Below, one piece after another: positions 1 to 9,115 of a stretch of 64,000 nt of DNA. Below the pieces are notes generated by a model that saw only the letters and a program-made list of their open reading frames with translations, did not search any database and had not been told where the DNA came from. The DNA is from Rubellimicrobium thermophilum DSM 16684. GTDB lineage: Bacteria > Pseudomonadota > Alphaproteobacteria > Rhodobacterales > Rhodobacteraceae. The first letter of the stretch is position 1. Every line of letters begins with the position of its first letter. The position numbers and the translations under genes are program-made. The stretch spans positions 113,641 through 177,640 of the forward strand of contig NZ_KE557318.1 of NCBI RefSeq assembly GCF_000442315.1, read 5' to 3'.

Positions 1-1188
1 GGTCGTGCGCCGGCGGGTCACGGTCCAGCCGCGCTCCAGATCCGGCAGCAGTTTCAGCCCCAGACCCGGTCCCGGAGGAACCGTGATCATGCCCTTCTCG
101 ACCGGGGGCAGGGCCGTGACCACGTCACGATACCAGCCGCGATAGAAGGCGCGGACCGATTCCTGCACCAGCGCATTGGGTGCGGCGAGCGACAGATGCG
201 TGCTCGCCGTCAGGACGACCGGCCCGGTGCAGTCATGGGGTGCAACGGGAAGATGCCAGGCCTCGGCCATGGCGGCGACCTTGCGTGCCACGGTCAGACC
301 GCCGCACCAGGCCACATCCAGCATGACGACCCCCGCCGCCCCGGTCTCCAGCAGATCGCGGAAACCTGACAGACCCGCGAGCGTCTCCGAGGCGCAGACG
401 GGCGCGGGGCTGGCCTCGGCATAGCGCGCCAGGCTGGAGAGGCTGTCCATGCGGATCGGATCCTCATGCCAGAAGGTGCCATAGGGGGCGAGCGCACGGG
501 CAATCCGGATCGCGGGCAGCAGCTGCCAGAGACCATGGAATTCGACCATCACATCCATCCGGTCGCCCACGGCGCGGCGGATCTTCTCGAAGGGCTCGAG
601 ACAGCGCTTCAGCTCGGGAACGGAAATGTGATGACCCCGCGTCGCCTCGGCGGCCATGTCGAAGGGCCAGATCTTCATCGCCGTGATCCCTTCGTCCAGA
701 AGGGACAGGGCCAGGTCGTCGGCACGGGTGAGAAAGCCCGTCAGATCGTCCAGATCGCCGTCGCCCAGACCGAAATTGGCGCTGGTCTGGCCCTTGGCCG
801 TCCTGATGTAGTCCGGCCCGGCACAGGTGTTGTAGGTGCGGATCGCGGTCCGGGTGAACCCGCCCAGAAGCTGGGCCACCGACTGGCCCGTGGCCTGCCC
901 CAGGATATCCCACAGGGCCAGATCCACAGCCGAATTGCCGCGCATCTCGGCCCCCGTGGAGCGATAGCCGAGATAGCCTGTCAGGTCGGCGGCAAGGGCC
1001 TCGATGCGCCGCGGGTCCTGACCGATCAGCTTGGGCGCCACGGTGTCATGCAGATGCGCCTCGACCGCTCCTGCGCCGAAGAAGGTCTCGCCCAGCCCCG
1101 TGATGCCTTCGTCGGTCTCGACCTGCAGCCAGATCAGGTTGGGTCGCTCGGCCAGGCGGACCGTCTCGATCGCCGTGATCCTCATCAT
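1..1188 (-). CDS. Enolase-superfamily sugar-acid dehydratase (mandelate racemase/muconate lactonizing type), C-terminus cut by window edge
   Basis: About 396 residues are present with no stop before the window edge, so only a few C-terminal residues can be missing (family members run about 380-400). The barrel shows a KIW motif in 'AMKIWPFD', an acidic ligand in 'VEFHGLW', the metal-binding Glu of 'HEDP', a Glu in 'ASETLAG' and a His in 'APHDCTGP'. This is the arrangement used by sugar-acid dehydratases to remove water by enolisation alpha to a carboxylate. It is the last visible gene of a leftward operon, its ATG overlapping the SDR stop (ATGA). Linkage to a DenD-like dehydrogenase and a TRAP transporter suggests a sugar acid as substrate. 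Which acid cannot be read from the sequence; racemase activity is the alternative. Confidence 0.85.
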   Translation of the reverse strand, partial: MMRITAIETVRLAERPNLIWLQVETDEGITGLGETFFGAGAVEAHLHDTVAPKLIGQDPRRIEALAADLTGYLGYRSTGAEMRGNSAVDLALWDILGQATGQSVAQLLGGFTRTAIRTYNTCAGPDYIRTAKGQTSANFGLGDGDLDDLTGFLTRADDLALSLLDEGITAMKIWPFDMAAEATRGHHISVPELKRCLEPFEKIRRAVGDRMDVMVEFHGLWQLLPAIRIARALAPYGTFWHEDPIRMDSLSSLARYAEASPAPVCASETLAGLSGFRDLLETGAAGVVMLDVAWCGGLTVARKVAAMAEAWHLPVAPHDCTGPVVLTASTHLSLAAPNALVQESVRAFYRGWYRDVVTALPPVEKGMITVPPGPGLGLKLLPDLERGWTVTRRRTT

Positions 1189-1921
1189 CCCCTCCCGACG
1201 AACGGCATGGCGGTGGCCATCACCGTCATGAACAGCACATTGGCATCCAGCGGCAGCGAGGCCATGTGCCGGACCGAAGCCGCCACATGCGCCACATCCA
1301 TCACCGGTTCGGGCCGGCGGGAGCCGTCGGCCTGCAGGACGCCCTTGGCCATGCCGTGCGTCATCGCGCTGGCGGCATTGCCGATGTCGATCTGCCCCAC
1401 GGCGATGTTGTGCGCCCGTCCGTCCAGGGCGGCGGATTTCGTCAGCCCGGTGATGGCATGCTTGGTCGCCGTATAGGGCGCGGACAGCGGCCTGGGCGTC
1501 GTGGCCGAGATCGACCCGTTGTTGATGATCCGCCCGCCCTTCGGATCCTGCGCCTTCATGACCCGGAACGCCGCCTGCAGGCAGAAGAAGGCGGCATTGA
1601 GATTGATGTTCACGACCGCCATCCAGTCCTGCACGCTCAGTTCCTCGAGCGGCACTGAGGGCGGAAAGATCCCCGCATTGTTGAACAGCAGGTCCACCGG
1701 CCCCAGCGCGCCACCGTGGCGGCGAAGAGCGCGTCCACCTGCGCCGAATCGGTCAGGTCGGCGGGGTGGATGAGGGTCTCGGAGCGGCCCTCGGCCGTCT
1801 CCTCGAGCGCGGCGGCACGTCGCCCGGTCAGCGCCACGCGCCAGCCATGCGCGGCCAGATCGCGCGCGACCGCCCGGCCGATCCCGCTGCCGGCTCCCGT
1901 GATGATGGCAATCCCGCTCAT
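1185..1921 (-). pseudogene. SDR-family oxidoreductase, single-base frameshift
   Basis: A short-chain dehydrogenase of about 245 residues once one base is restored. The N-terminal part has the NAD(P)-binding TGAGSGIG motif at residues 8-15. The C-terminal part has 'NNAG', 'NNGSIS' (catalytic Ser) and the YTATK Tyr-Lys pair. The halves lie in different frames. The break is at the C4 run 1701-1704 (G4 on the coding strand), where a fifth G gives '..[14 protein letters not shown]'. The start overlaps the denD stop and the stop overlaps the dehydratase start, so it is an operon member, probably oxidising a hydroxy-acid intermediate. A sequencing error is more likely than real loss. The substrate is unknown. 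Confidence 0.8.
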
Positions 1922-2895
1922 GCGATCCGCCCCCCCAGTTCGTCCTCGACATGGGCCGCCACGATCTGATCCATCGCGGTCTCGGCCGTGAAGCCGAGCG
2001 AACGCGCACGGGATGCCTCGTAGTCCGCGCCCCAGCCGGCCACGATCCGCGCCACGAGGGGATCCTCGCTGCGCCGGATGCGGGCCACCGCCGCATCCCC
2101 CGCCGCGGCGCGCAGGGCCTCGATCTGCTCTTCCACGGTGGCCGACAGGCCGGGCATGACCAGCGCCCGGCGGTGATCCAGCCCTGCCGTGTCCAGCGCC
2201 GCGGCATGCAGGAAGAAGCCGACAGCCGATCGCGGGCTGGCGAAATAGTGTCGCGTGCTCTCGGGAACCGGCAGGTCGGCGGGAAGGCCGGCCAGGGGCT
2301 CGCGCAGGATGGCAGAGAAGAAGCCCGAAGCCGCGCGGTTCGGTGCCCCGGGGCGGATGCAGATCGTGGGCAGGCGCAGCGAAAGCCCGTCGATGAGGCC
2401 CCGGCGGGTATAGTCGTTGATCAGCAGTTCGCAGATCAGCTTCTGGGTGCCATAGCTCGTGGCCGGCTGCGGCGCGAAATCGTCGGGGATGCGGGCGGGG
2501 AAGGGGGGGCCGAACACCGCCAGCGACGAGGCGAAGACAAGGCGCGGACGCCAGTCCCCTGCGACACTCACGGCCTCGAGCAGCGCGCGCGTGCCGTCCA
2601 GATTGACCGCGTAGCCCTTGTCGAAATCCGTCTCGGCTTCGCCCGAGACCACGGCGGCCAGATGCAGGATCAGATCCGGACGGCCCGCGAGGAGCCGGGC
2701 AGCCGCATCGGCAGAGGCCAGATCCACCGCTTCGGCCGTCACGCGGCCCGGCAGCCCCGCGGGGACCGGCGGCGTTGTCACATCGGCCAGATGCAGAGCC
2801 GAGACTGGACGCCCCGCGACCGTTCCATCCGCGGCGATGCGCGCTGCCAGCTTGCGGCCGATCATGCCGGCCGCTCCGAGAATCAAGACTTTCAT
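1918..2895 (-). CDS. denD: NAD-dependent epimerase/dehydratase-family protein, D-erythronate dehydrogenase (DenD)-like
   Basis: 325 residues of extended-SDR type: nucleotide-binding GAAGMIG near residues 7-13, 'FASS' carrying the catalytic Ser, and the Tyr/Lys pair in 'TSYGTQK'. Overall layout resembles DenD, which oxidises D-erythronate (and probably related aldonates) at C2 before kinase and decarboxylase steps. The ATG at 2895 follows GGGAGGAGC and overlaps the stop of the upstream LacI gene; the stop overlaps the SDR start. DenD's usual partners (DtnK/OtnK kinase, OtnC) are absent from the window, so the true substrate may be another C4-C6 sugar acid. The name is by family resemblance only. 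Confidence 0.7.
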   Translation of the reverse strand: MKVLILGAAGMIGRKLAARIAADGTVAGRPVSALHLADVTTPPVPAGLPGRVTAEAVDLASADAAARLLAGRPDLILHLAAVVSGEAETDFDKGYAVNLDGTRALLEAVSVAGDWRPRLVFASSLAVFGPPFPARIPDDFAPQPATSYGTQKLICELLINDYTRRGLIDGLSLRLPTICIRPGAPNRAASGFFSAILREPLAGLPADLPVPESTRHYFASPRSAVGFFLHAAALDTAGLDHRRALVMPGLSATVEEQIEALRAAAGDAAVARIRRSEDPLVARIVAGWGADYEASRARSLGFTAETAMDQIVAAHVEDELGGRIA

Positions 2896-3938
2896 GCTCC
2901 TCCCATCCGTCGGGTGCTGCCACGCACCATGAGCGAAAACCCCAGATCGATGACGGCGGGTTCGGGCCGTCTTCCTTCGGCGGCCTCCAGGATCGCCGCC
3001 ACGGCCTGCCGGCCCATCGCGTAGCGATGCGTGCGGACCGAGGTGATGCCCGGCTCGGCCCCCTGAGCCATGTCCAGATCGTTGAACCCGGCGATTCCCA
3101 TCTGCCGCGGCACGCGCAGGCCGCGGCTGGCGCATTCGAACAGCGCCCCGAGTGCGACATCGTCATTGACGCAGAAGACGGCATCGGCCTCGGGATACTG
3201 GGCGAGGAAATCGGCCATCAGACGGCGTCCGACGGTCACGGCCGAGGGTTCGGGCGTCGTCAGCACCCGCAGGGGCTCGGCCAGCCCGGCCGATTCCAGC
3301 TCCTGCCGATAGCCGGCCAGCCTGCGCTGCGCACGCGGATCCATGCGTGCGCCCAGAAACCCGATCCGTCTGTAGCCCTGTTCGATCAGATGCCGCACGG
3401 CCGCACGCGCCGCCTCGGTCTGGTTGCAGCCGATCATGATGTCGATGGGCTCCGGCCCGATCTCCATCACCTGGACGACCGGGCAGCCCATGCCGGTCAG
3501 GATGGCGCGGGAGGCCGGACTCTGATCGATGCTCGCCACGATCAGGCCGGCAGGGTTCTGGGCCGCGAACAGCCGCACCAGTTCCTCCTCGCGACGGGTC
3601 TGATAGCGGGTATTGGCGAATTGCAAATGAAAGGGGGTGCCCTCGGTCGCGTCCATCACGCCGCGCAACAGCTCGGCAAAGACGGAATTCGTGACGGACG
3701 GAATGACCACCCCGATCACGCGGCTGCGCGCCATGGCCAGAGCCTGTGCAGCCGGATTGGGCACATAGCCCAAGGCCTCGACAGCCTGCCGGACCCGCTC
3801 CCGCGTCTCGGGCGCGACCAGTTCCGGCTGGCGCAGGGCCCGGGAGGCAGTGATAACGCTTACACCCGCCCGCCTGGCGACGTCGATCAGCCTTGATCTT
3901 TGTTTATGCTTGAAAATTTCAGACATATCTTCGGCCAT
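2892..3938 (-). CDS. LacI-family transcriptional regulator, GntR (gluconate) subgroup
   Basis: About 348 residues. The N-terminal helix-turn-helix is 'LIDVARRAGVSVITASRAL', followed by a hinge ('YVPNPAAQALAMARS') and a periplasmic-binding-protein-like effector domain. The sequence after the hinge ('GVVIPSVTNSVFAELLRG') is close to E. coli GntR, so a sugar acid is the likely inducer. Reading further upstream would translate the operator at 3970-3986, so that longer start is rejected; ATG 3938 (MAEDM) or ATG 3926 (MSEIF) are the plausible starts, neither with a strong ribosome-binding site. It heads the leftward sugar-acid operon and faces the TRAP transporter, and probably represses both. Confidence 0.85.
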   Translation of the reverse strand: MAEDMSEIFKHKQRSRLIDVARRAGVSVITASRALRQPELVAPETRERVRQAVEALGYVPNPAAQALAMARSRVIGVVIPSVTNSVFAELLRGVMDATEGTPFHLQFANTRYQTRREEELVRLFAAQNPAGLIVASIDQSPASRAILTGMGCPVVQVMEIGPEPIDIMIGCNQTEAARAAVRHLIEQGYRRIGFLGARMDPRAQRRLAGYRQELESAGLAEPLRVLTTPEPSAVTVGRRLMADFLAQYPEADAVFCVNDDVALGALFECASRGLRVPRQMGIAGFNDLDMAQGAEPGITSVRTHRYAMGRQAVAAILEAAEGRRPEPAVIDLGFSLMVRGSTRRMGGA

Positions 3939-3969
3939 CCGGGAGTGTGGTCCGAATGGCGCATTGACA

Positions 3970-3986
3970 ATGATATACGTTATCAT
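3970..3986. promoter_or_regulatory. Operator-like palindrome between LacI gene and TRAP operon
   Basis: ATGATATACGTTATCAT: six-base arms ATGATA/TATCAT around a five-base centre containing CG, similar in plan to GntR/LacI-family operators. It begins directly after a TTGACA (3964-3969) that could be the -35 of the rightward TRAP promoter, so a bound repressor would block it. No good -10 hexamer is seen at the expected distance. Confidence 0.55.
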
Positions 3987-4058
3987 CTAGCAAGGAGCAA
4001 GCGGAACCCGATCATGGAGGGGCGGTTTCCGCGTGACGCGACGCCAGGGAGGGGCAGC

Positions 4059-4598
4059 GTGGTCGTCTTGCAGCGTATCGGGGGTCTGCTTGTCCGGCTT
4101 GTCGAGGTCGTGCTGGTGCTGCTGCTGGCCGGCATGGTGGCGATGGTCTTCGTCAATGTCGTGCTTCGCTACGGATTCAATAGCGGCCTGACCATCTCGG
4201 AGGAGATGTCGCGCTATTTCTTTGTCTGGCTCACTTTCCTCGGGGCGGCCCTGGCCTTCCGGGATCATGCTCATGTCGGGGTGGAGACCTTCGTGCGCTG
4301 GCTGGGGCCGCGAGGGCGGCTGATCTGCGTGGCGCTGTCCAATGCGATCATCCTGCTCTGTGCGGTCGTGCTGATCTGGGGCACATGGCGGCAGCATGCC
4401 ATCAACGCCTCGATGACGGCGCCGGTCGTCGGGATCTCGATGATCTGGGTCTATGGCGTGACTTATGTCACGGGTCTGGCGATCGGGGTCATGGCGCTGG
4501 GCCGCTTTCTGCTGGCGCTGGCCGGTCGCGTTTCCGAGGCCGAGATGGCGCGCATCACCGGCGATTACGGGCCGGATGGCGCCGGCCGGGCGGAATGA
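4059..4598 (+). CDS. dctQ: TRAP transporter small permease (DctQ family)
   Basis: 179 residues from GTG 4059, with four hydrophobic segments and the DctQ-type 'SEEMSRYFFVWLTFLGAALAF' region. It is the small membrane subunit of a TRAP importer driven by an ion gradient and pairs with the DctM protein that follows. GTG 4059 is preferred because AGGGAGGGG sits about five bases upstream; an in-frame ATG at 4014 would add 15 polar residues and has AAGGAG too far away. First gene of the rightward dctQMP operon divergent from the LacI repressor. Substrate probably a sugar acid. Confidence 0.87.
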   Translation: MVVLQRIGGLLVRLVEVVLVLLLAGMVAMVFVNVVLRYGFNSGLTISEEMSRYFFVWLTFLGAALAFRDHAHVGVETFVRWLGPRGRLICVALSNAIILLCAVVLIWGTWRQHAINASMTAPVVGISMIWVYGVTYVTGLAIGVMALGRFLLALAGRVSEAEMARITGDYGPDGAGRAE

Positions 4599-4636
4599 CC
4601 GGATAGGCGTATCGGAAACGCAGTGGAGGCAGCCTG

Positions 4637-5914
4637 ATGATCCTGGGGGTTTTCCTGGCCACATTGTTCGCGGGGCTAGCCATCGGTCTGCCGGTCGCCT
4701 TCGCGCTGATCTTCTGCGGCATCGTCCTGATGAGCTGGATGGGGATCTTCAATCCCCAGATCGTCAGCCAGCAGATGGTGTCGGGGGCCAATACCTTCAC
4801 CCTGCTGGCAATTCCCTTCTTCCTTCTGGCCGGCGAACTGATGAATGCCGGTGGGCTGTCCCGGCGGATCGTGGACTTTGCCGTCGCCTGCGTGGGGCAT
4901 CTGCGCGGAGGGCTGGGCTATGTCGCCGTCATCGCGGCGGTTGTCATGGCTTCGCTGTCGGGATCGGCGGCGGCGGATTCGGCGGCTCTGGCGGCGATCC
5001 TGATCCCGATGATGAAGTCGGCGGGCTATCATGTGCCGCGTTCGGCCGGGCTGATGGCGGCAGGGGGCGTGATCGCGCCTGTCATTCCCCCCTCCATTGC
5101 CTTCATCATCTTCGGTGTGGCCGCCAATGTGTCGATCACCGCGCTGTTTCTGGGGGGAATCGTGCCGGGGCTGCTGATGGCGCTGGCGCTGATCGCCGCC
5201 TGGGCTGTCGTGTCCGGACGCGATGCAGTGGCCCCGCTGCCGCGGCAGTCGGCCCGCGAGAGAGGGAAAGCCGCACTGCGCGCGGCCTGGGCTCTGGTGA
5301 TGCCCGTCATCATCCTGGGCGGGATTCGCTTCGGCGTCTTCACGCCCACCGAGGCAGCCGTGGTCGCTGCGGTCTATGCGCTGTTCGTGGGGATGTTCGT
5401 CTATCGCGAATTGCGGCTGCGCGACCTTTACGGGGTCTTCCTGAATGCGGCCAAGATGACGGCCGTGGTGCTGTTCCTGGTCTCGGCCGCCCTTGTGACA
5501 TCCTGGCTCATCACGCGGGCCAACATCCCCGCCGAGCTGACGCGCTTCCTGTCCCCCGTGATCGACAGGCCCCGGCTGCTGATGCTCGTGATCGTCCTGC
5601 TCCTGCTGCTGGTCGGGATGGTGCTGGATCTGGCCCCCACGATCCTGATCCTGTCGCCGGTCCTGATGCCGGTGATCGGGGCTGCAGGAATCGACCCCGT
5701 CTATTTCGGCATCATCTTCGTGATGACCTGCTGCATCGGTCTGCTGACCCCGCCTGTCGGTGTGGTGCTCAATGTGGTCAGCGGGGTTGCCCGTGTGCCC
5801 CTCGGTCAGGTGGTCTTCGGTGTCTTCCCGTTCCTGATCGCACAGGTCTGCGTCTTGTTGCTGCTGATCGCCATACCCGAACTCGTTACCGTGCCGCTTG
5901 ATGCACTGCGTTGA
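4637..5914 (+). CDS. dctM: TRAP transporter large permease (DctM family)
   Basis: 425 residues, the usual DctM length, with about a dozen membrane segments. Typical family stretches are 'LSGSAAADSAALAAILIPMM' and 'GLLTPPVGVVLNVVSG'. It forms the ion-coupled translocation channel with DctQ. It lies 38 bases after dctQ and 41 bases before the binding-protein start, so the three genes are one transcription unit. No frame disruption is seen. Confidence 0.93.
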   Translation: MILGVFLATLFAGLAIGLPVAFALIFCGIVLMSWMGIFNPQIVSQQMVSGANTFTLLAIPFFLLAGELMNAGGLSRRIVDFAVACVGHLRGGLGYVAVIAAVVMASLSGSAAADSAALAAILIPMMKSAGYHVPRSAGLMAAGGVIAPVIPPSIAFIIFGVAANVSITALFLGGIVPGLLMALALIAAWAVVSGRDAVAPLPRQSARERGKAALRAAWALVMPVIILGGIRFGVFTPTEAAVVAAVYALFVGMFVYRELRLRDLYGVFLNAAKMTAVVLFLVSAALVTSWLITRANIPAELTRFLSPVIDRPRLLMLVIVLLLLLVGMVLDLAPTILILSPVLMPVIGAAGIDPVYFGIIFVMTCCIGLLTPPVGVVLNVVSGVARVPLGQVVFGVFPFLIAQVCVLLLLIAIPELVTVPLDALR

Positions 5915-5955
5915 CGGCCGAAACCAGCCATCCATCGGAGGGAGGAACAAGACTC

Positions 5956-6960
5956 ATGAGACTGCGTGCGCTGACGCTGACCACGGCCCTGACCCTGTCC
6001 CTGGGTCTGCCGGCCGCTGCCGAGATCCAGACCCGCACCATTACCGTCTCCAACGGCGTGGCCGAGACCCATCCGGTCGGGAATGGCGTGGAGGCCATGC
6101 GCGAATGCATGGCCGAACGCACCGATGGCAAGTGGACGCTCAATGCCTTCTGGTCGGGGGCCCTGGGCGGCGACCTCGACGCAACGCAGGCCCTTCGGTC
6201 CGGCACGCAGGAAATGGTCATCACCTCGACATCGCCGCTGGTGGGCATCGAACCTGCCCTGGGCGTGTTCGACCTGCCCTTCCTGTTCAGCAGTGCGGAA
6301 GAGGCCGATGCCGTTCTCGACGGCGAATTCGGCGCGATGATGTCGGAGAAACTGGAGGCCTCGGGTCTCGTCAACCTCGCCTGGTGGGAGAACGGGTTCC
6401 GCAACCTCACCAACTCTGTCCGGCCCATCACGCGGCTGGAGGATTTCGCGGGCCTGCGGGTGCGGGTGATGCAGAACAACATCTTCCTCGACACCTTCCA
6501 GACCTTGGGCGCCAACCCGACTCCCATGGCCTTCGGCGAGGTGTTCACGGCTCTCGAGACCAAGGCGATCGACGCGCAGGAAAACCCCTTCGTGACGATC
6601 GACACGTCCAAGTTCTACGAGGTGCAGGACTACGTCTCCAACACCCAGCATGCCTATACGCCGTTCATGGTGCTGTTCTCCAAGCCGATCTTCGACACCT
6701 ACTCGCCTGAGGAACAGCAGATCCTGCGCGATTGCGCGATCATCGGTCGCGATGTCCAGCGCCGTGTCAGCCGTGAGCTGTCGCAGCAGTCGCTCGAGAA
6801 CATCCAGGCGGCGGGAATGGAGTACAACGAACTCGATCTGGCCGAGATGGAGCGCATCCGCGAAGCCGTCGCCGGTGTCTATGAACGGCATGCCGCCACC
6901 ATCGGGCAGGATGTGATCGACCAGATGATGGCCGAGCTTGCCCGCATCCGCGGTCAGTAA
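5956..6960 (+). CDS. dctP: TRAP transporter solute-binding protein (DctP family)
   Basis: 334 residues. The start at 5956 gives a clean Sec signal peptide (MRLRALTLTTALTLSLGLPAAAE, written here as a region: basic start, hydrophobic core, cleavage near AAA-E). GGAGGGAGGAAC lies just upstream. The mature part has the DctP fold signatures, including 'GLRVRVMQNNIFLDTFQTLG' with the Arg that normally grips the ligand carboxylate, and 'ENPF' in the second lobe. It captures a carboxylated ligand in the periplasm for DctQM. The neighbouring dehydratase and DenD-like genes point to an aldonate or uronate ligand. Confidence 0.92.
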   Translation: MRLRALTLTTALTLSLGLPAAAEIQTRTITVSNGVAETHPVGNGVEAMRECMAERTDGKWTLNAFWSGALGGDLDATQALRSGTQEMVITSTSPLVGIEPALGVFDLPFLFSSAEEADAVLDGEFGAMMSEKLEASGLVNLAWWENGFRNLTNSVRPITRLEDFAGLRVRVMQNNIFLDTFQTLGANPTPMAFGEVFTALETKAIDAQENPFVTIDTSKFYEVQDYVSNTQHAYTPFMVLFSKPIFDTYSPEEQQILRDCAIIGRDVQRRVSRELSQQSLENIQAAGMEYNELDLAEMERIREAVAGVYERHAATIGQDVIDQMMAELARIRGQ

Positions 6961-6982
6961 GCCGCCGAAAGCCGCAACCGGA

Positions 6983-7006
6983 AGGCCGGGTCCGACGGCC
7001 CGGCCT
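6983..7006 (+). terminator. GC-rich hairpin after dctP
   Basis: Perfect 8-bp stem AGGCCGGG/CCCGGCCT with an 8-base loop, starting 22 bases after the dctP stop and ending 11 bases before the next ATG. There is no U tract, so it may be a weak terminator or an mRNA 3'-end stabiliser that separates dctQMP from the DMT permease gene. Confidence 0.55.
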
Positions 7007-7017
7007 CCTTCATCGGG

Positions 7018-7884
7018 ATGCCCGAGATGACCCACGCGTCTGCGATGCGCATGGGCGTGGCGCTGATGGCGGGGGGGATGTTCCTCTTTGCCCTGAACGA
7101 CACGCTGGGCAAATGGCTGGTGGCCAGCCATTCGGTCGGCCAGGTGCTGCTGATCCGCAGCCTGACGGCCCTGATCGTGCTGATGCCCTTCCTGTGGCTT
7201 CTGGGACCGCGCAGGCTGCTGGCAGTGGAACGGCCGGGCCTCCAGGCCTTGCGCGTGGCCTTCGCCGCCGCCGAGGTCTGGTGCTTCTATTTCGCTGTCC
7301 GTGGCTTGCCGCTGGCGGATGTCATGACCTACTGGCTGGCGGCCCCGATCTATGTGGCCGCACTGGCCCCGCTCCTGCTGGGAGAAAGGGTGGGGTGGAT
7401 GACCTGGACGGCCATCCTGCTGGGCTTTGCCGGGGTGCTGCTGGCGCTCGCCCCCTCGGGCACCGTCTCGCTGTCCGGCACGACGGCAGCCGTGATCGGT
7501 TCGGCCTGCTTCGCCGGCATGATGCTGACCGGCCGCAGCCTTCGCGGCACACCCGACACCGCGCTGGTGTTCTGGCAGCTGATCGGCGCCGGGGGTCTGG
7601 GGGCGCTCACCGCCCCCTGGGGCTGGACGTGGTCCACAGGCTTCGACTGGGCCCTGCTGGGCCTTCTGGGTGTGGTGGCGATGGGCGCCCATCTGTGCGT
7701 GACCCGTGCGCTGAAGCTCGGGGATGCGGCCCGCATGGCCCCCCTTCAGTACACGCTCCTGCCCTGGGCGATGCTGTTGGGCTGGATCGCCTTCGGCGAT
7801 GTGCCGCGCCTGCCGATGCTGCTGGCAGCCTTGATCATCGTGGCCGCCGGCCTGATGCTGGCGTTGCAGCGGTCGCGGGAATGA
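7018..7884 (+). CDS. DMT-superfamily transporter, EamA domains
   Basis: 288 residues with about ten membrane helices arranged as two EamA repeats ('FLFALNDTLGKWLV' in the first, 'IGSACFAGMMLTGRSLRG' opening the second). Members export amino acids, nucleosides or other metabolites, or import small solutes, at the inner membrane. It follows the TRAP operon after a hairpin and precedes a convergent LacI gene, so it may be read through from dctP. Nothing in the sequence identifies the substrate. ATG 7027 (MTHAS) is an alternative start. Confidence 0.85.
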   Translation: MPEMTHASAMRMGVALMAGGMFLFALNDTLGKWLVASHSVGQVLLIRSLTALIVLMPFLWLLGPRRLLAVERPGLQALRVAFAAAEVWCFYFAVRGLPLADVMTYWLAAPIYVAALAPLLLGERVGWMTWTAILLGFAGVLLALAPSGTVSLSGTTAAVIGSACFAGMMLTGRSLRGTPDTALVFWQLIGAGGLGALTAPWGWTWSTGFDWALLGLLGVVAMGAHLCVTRALKLGDAARMAPLQYTLLPWAMLLGWIAFGDVPRLPMLLAALIIVAAGLMLALQRSRE

Positions 7885-7915
7885 CCCGCCGCGGCCCTGG
7901 CCGGGATGCCTGTCC

Positions 7916-8974
7916 TCAGGATGATGAACTGGACCCGCGCTTCCGGCCCGGAGGGGCGAGCGAGGGGGAATCGCAGAAGGTCATTGGCCAGATCCGCGTG
8001 CGGGGCCTCTCCGAGAGGTGTCCCTGACGTGCGGCAAGCAGATCCGCCACCGCATCGGCCAGTTCATGGCCCAGATCCCGCAGCGACAGGTCGTAGCCCG
8101 CCGCCGGAGGAGAGAGAAAGCGCAAGGGAGGGCTCTGCCGGAAGGCGATGACGGCCAGGTCCCGCCCCGCAGTCAGCCCGCGCGAGGCGAGATGATTGTA
8201 GAGCCCCGGGACCGTGACCTCGGAACAGACCATGACGGCCGTCGGCGCTGCGGGGTGATCCAGGATCAGGCCTCCCAGGGCGACCCCTCCTTCCTCGGAG
8301 GAGTCGACCCGCAGCACGAGATCCGAAGAGAAGGGCAGGTCCGCCGCCGCCAGTCCGGCGCGGTAGCCGTCCAGATAGTGATGGGCCAGGGCGACATCGC
8401 GGTTCGGCAGGGCCAGGGCGATGCGGCGATGCCCGAGCGCGACAAGCCGCGCTACCGAATCCTGCGCAACCCCGAAGAAATCCAGATCGATCCAGGGATA
8501 ATCCCCCGGCGTGGCAGAGCGGCCGAGGGTCAGGAACGGCATCCGCGAGCGGGTCAGGAAGGCGATCCGCTTGTCCTGCTGGCGGGTGGCGGTCAGGACC
8601 AGGGCATCCACCACGCCACGCGCCACCGTGCGGGCCAGGAAGCTGATGGGATCATCGGCCGAATGGCAGGGCAGGATCGCCAGATCGAGCCCATGCTCGG
8701 CCAGGCGCAGATTCATCGCGTCGATCGTGGCGAACTGGAAATTGTCCCCGCCCAGATTGCTGGGATGGCCCGATTCGACCACGAAACCGACCGTGTTGGT
8801 CTGCCCCCGGCGCAGCGAACGCCCTGACTGGTTGGCGACATAGCCCAGCTCCCGTGCGGCCTGCAGGACACGTTCGCGCGTGGCGGGATGGACACCGGGG
8901 CGCCCGTTCAGGGCCCTCGAGACGGTGCCGATGGACAGCTCGAGATGGTCGGCCAGTTGGCGGATGCCGGTCAT
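7916..8974 (-). CDS. LacI-family transcriptional regulator of the adjacent sugar ABC/oxidoreductase operon
   Basis: 352 residues: helix-turn-helix 'IRQLADHLELSIGTVSRALNGRPGV', the hinge 'YVANQSGRSLRRGQT', then a ligand domain with 'VDALVLTATRQQDKRI' and 'HRRIALALPNRD'. The end is a Ser-rich tail (KRGSSSSS). Divergent from the operon starting at 9116, with two matching palindromes (8981-8996 and 9034-9049) between them. It most likely represses that operon and itself until a sugar ligand binds. Confidence 0.9.
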   Translation of the reverse strand: MTGIRQLADHLELSIGTVSRALNGRPGVHPATRERVLQAARELGYVANQSGRSLRRGQTNTVGFVVESGHPSNLGGDNFQFATIDAMNLRLAEHGLDLAILPCHSADDPISFLARTVARGVVDALVLTATRQQDKRIAFLTRSRMPFLTLGRSATPGDYPWIDLDFFGVAQDSVARLVALGHRRIALALPNRDVALAHHYLDGYRAGLAAADLPFSSDLVLRVDSSEEGGVALGGLILDHPAAPTAVMVCSEVTVPGLYNHLASRGLTAGRDLAVIAFRQSPPLRFLSPPAAGYDLSLRDLGHELADAVADLLAARQGHLSERPRTRIWPMTFCDSPSLAPPGRKRGSSSSS

Positions 8975-8980
8975 GGGTCC

Positions 8981-8996
8981 TCAAAAACGTTTACGA
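8981..8996. promoter_or_regulatory. LacI-type operator O1
   Basis: TCAAAAACGTTTACGA, 14 of 16 positions identical to the perfect palindrome at 9034-9049, with the CG centre at 8988-8989. It lies just upstream of the LacI gene start, where it would serve autorepression and looping with the second site. Confidence 0.65.
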
Positions 8997-9033
8997 AAAT
9001 CCGATTGACATGAAATGCCCGATCATGGAAGGC

Positions 9034-9049
9034 TCGTAAACGTTTACGA
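9034..9049. promoter_or_regulatory. LacI-type operator O2, perfect palindrome
   Basis: TCGTAAACGTTTACGA is a perfect 16-bp palindrome with central CG, the standard layout of LacI/GalR operators. A TTGACA at 9005-9010 lies 24 bases upstream, so the site overlaps the expected -10/+1 region of the rightward promoter. Centre-to-centre distance to O1 is 53 bp, about five helical turns. Confidence 0.75.
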
Positions 9050-9115
9050 ATCGCGTCAGGCCCTCATCGGGGGGCTGAAATCGACAAGGCAGCGCAACCG
9101 CTGCAGGGGAGGAGC

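Noticed and set aside
464-3024. Long open frames opposite the sugar-acid genes on the plus strand
   Set aside because: They are the antisense of genes with clear motifs, contain low-complexity Arg/Gly/Pro-rich sequence and match no family.
3939-3986. Upstream ATG at 3986 as start of the LacI gene
   Set aside because: It would translate the operator palindrome and add 16 non-conserved residues.
5806-7692. 628-codon open frame on the minus strand opposite dctP and the DMT permease gene
   Set aside because: His/Gln/Arg-rich shadow of two well-supported genes, no domain recognised.
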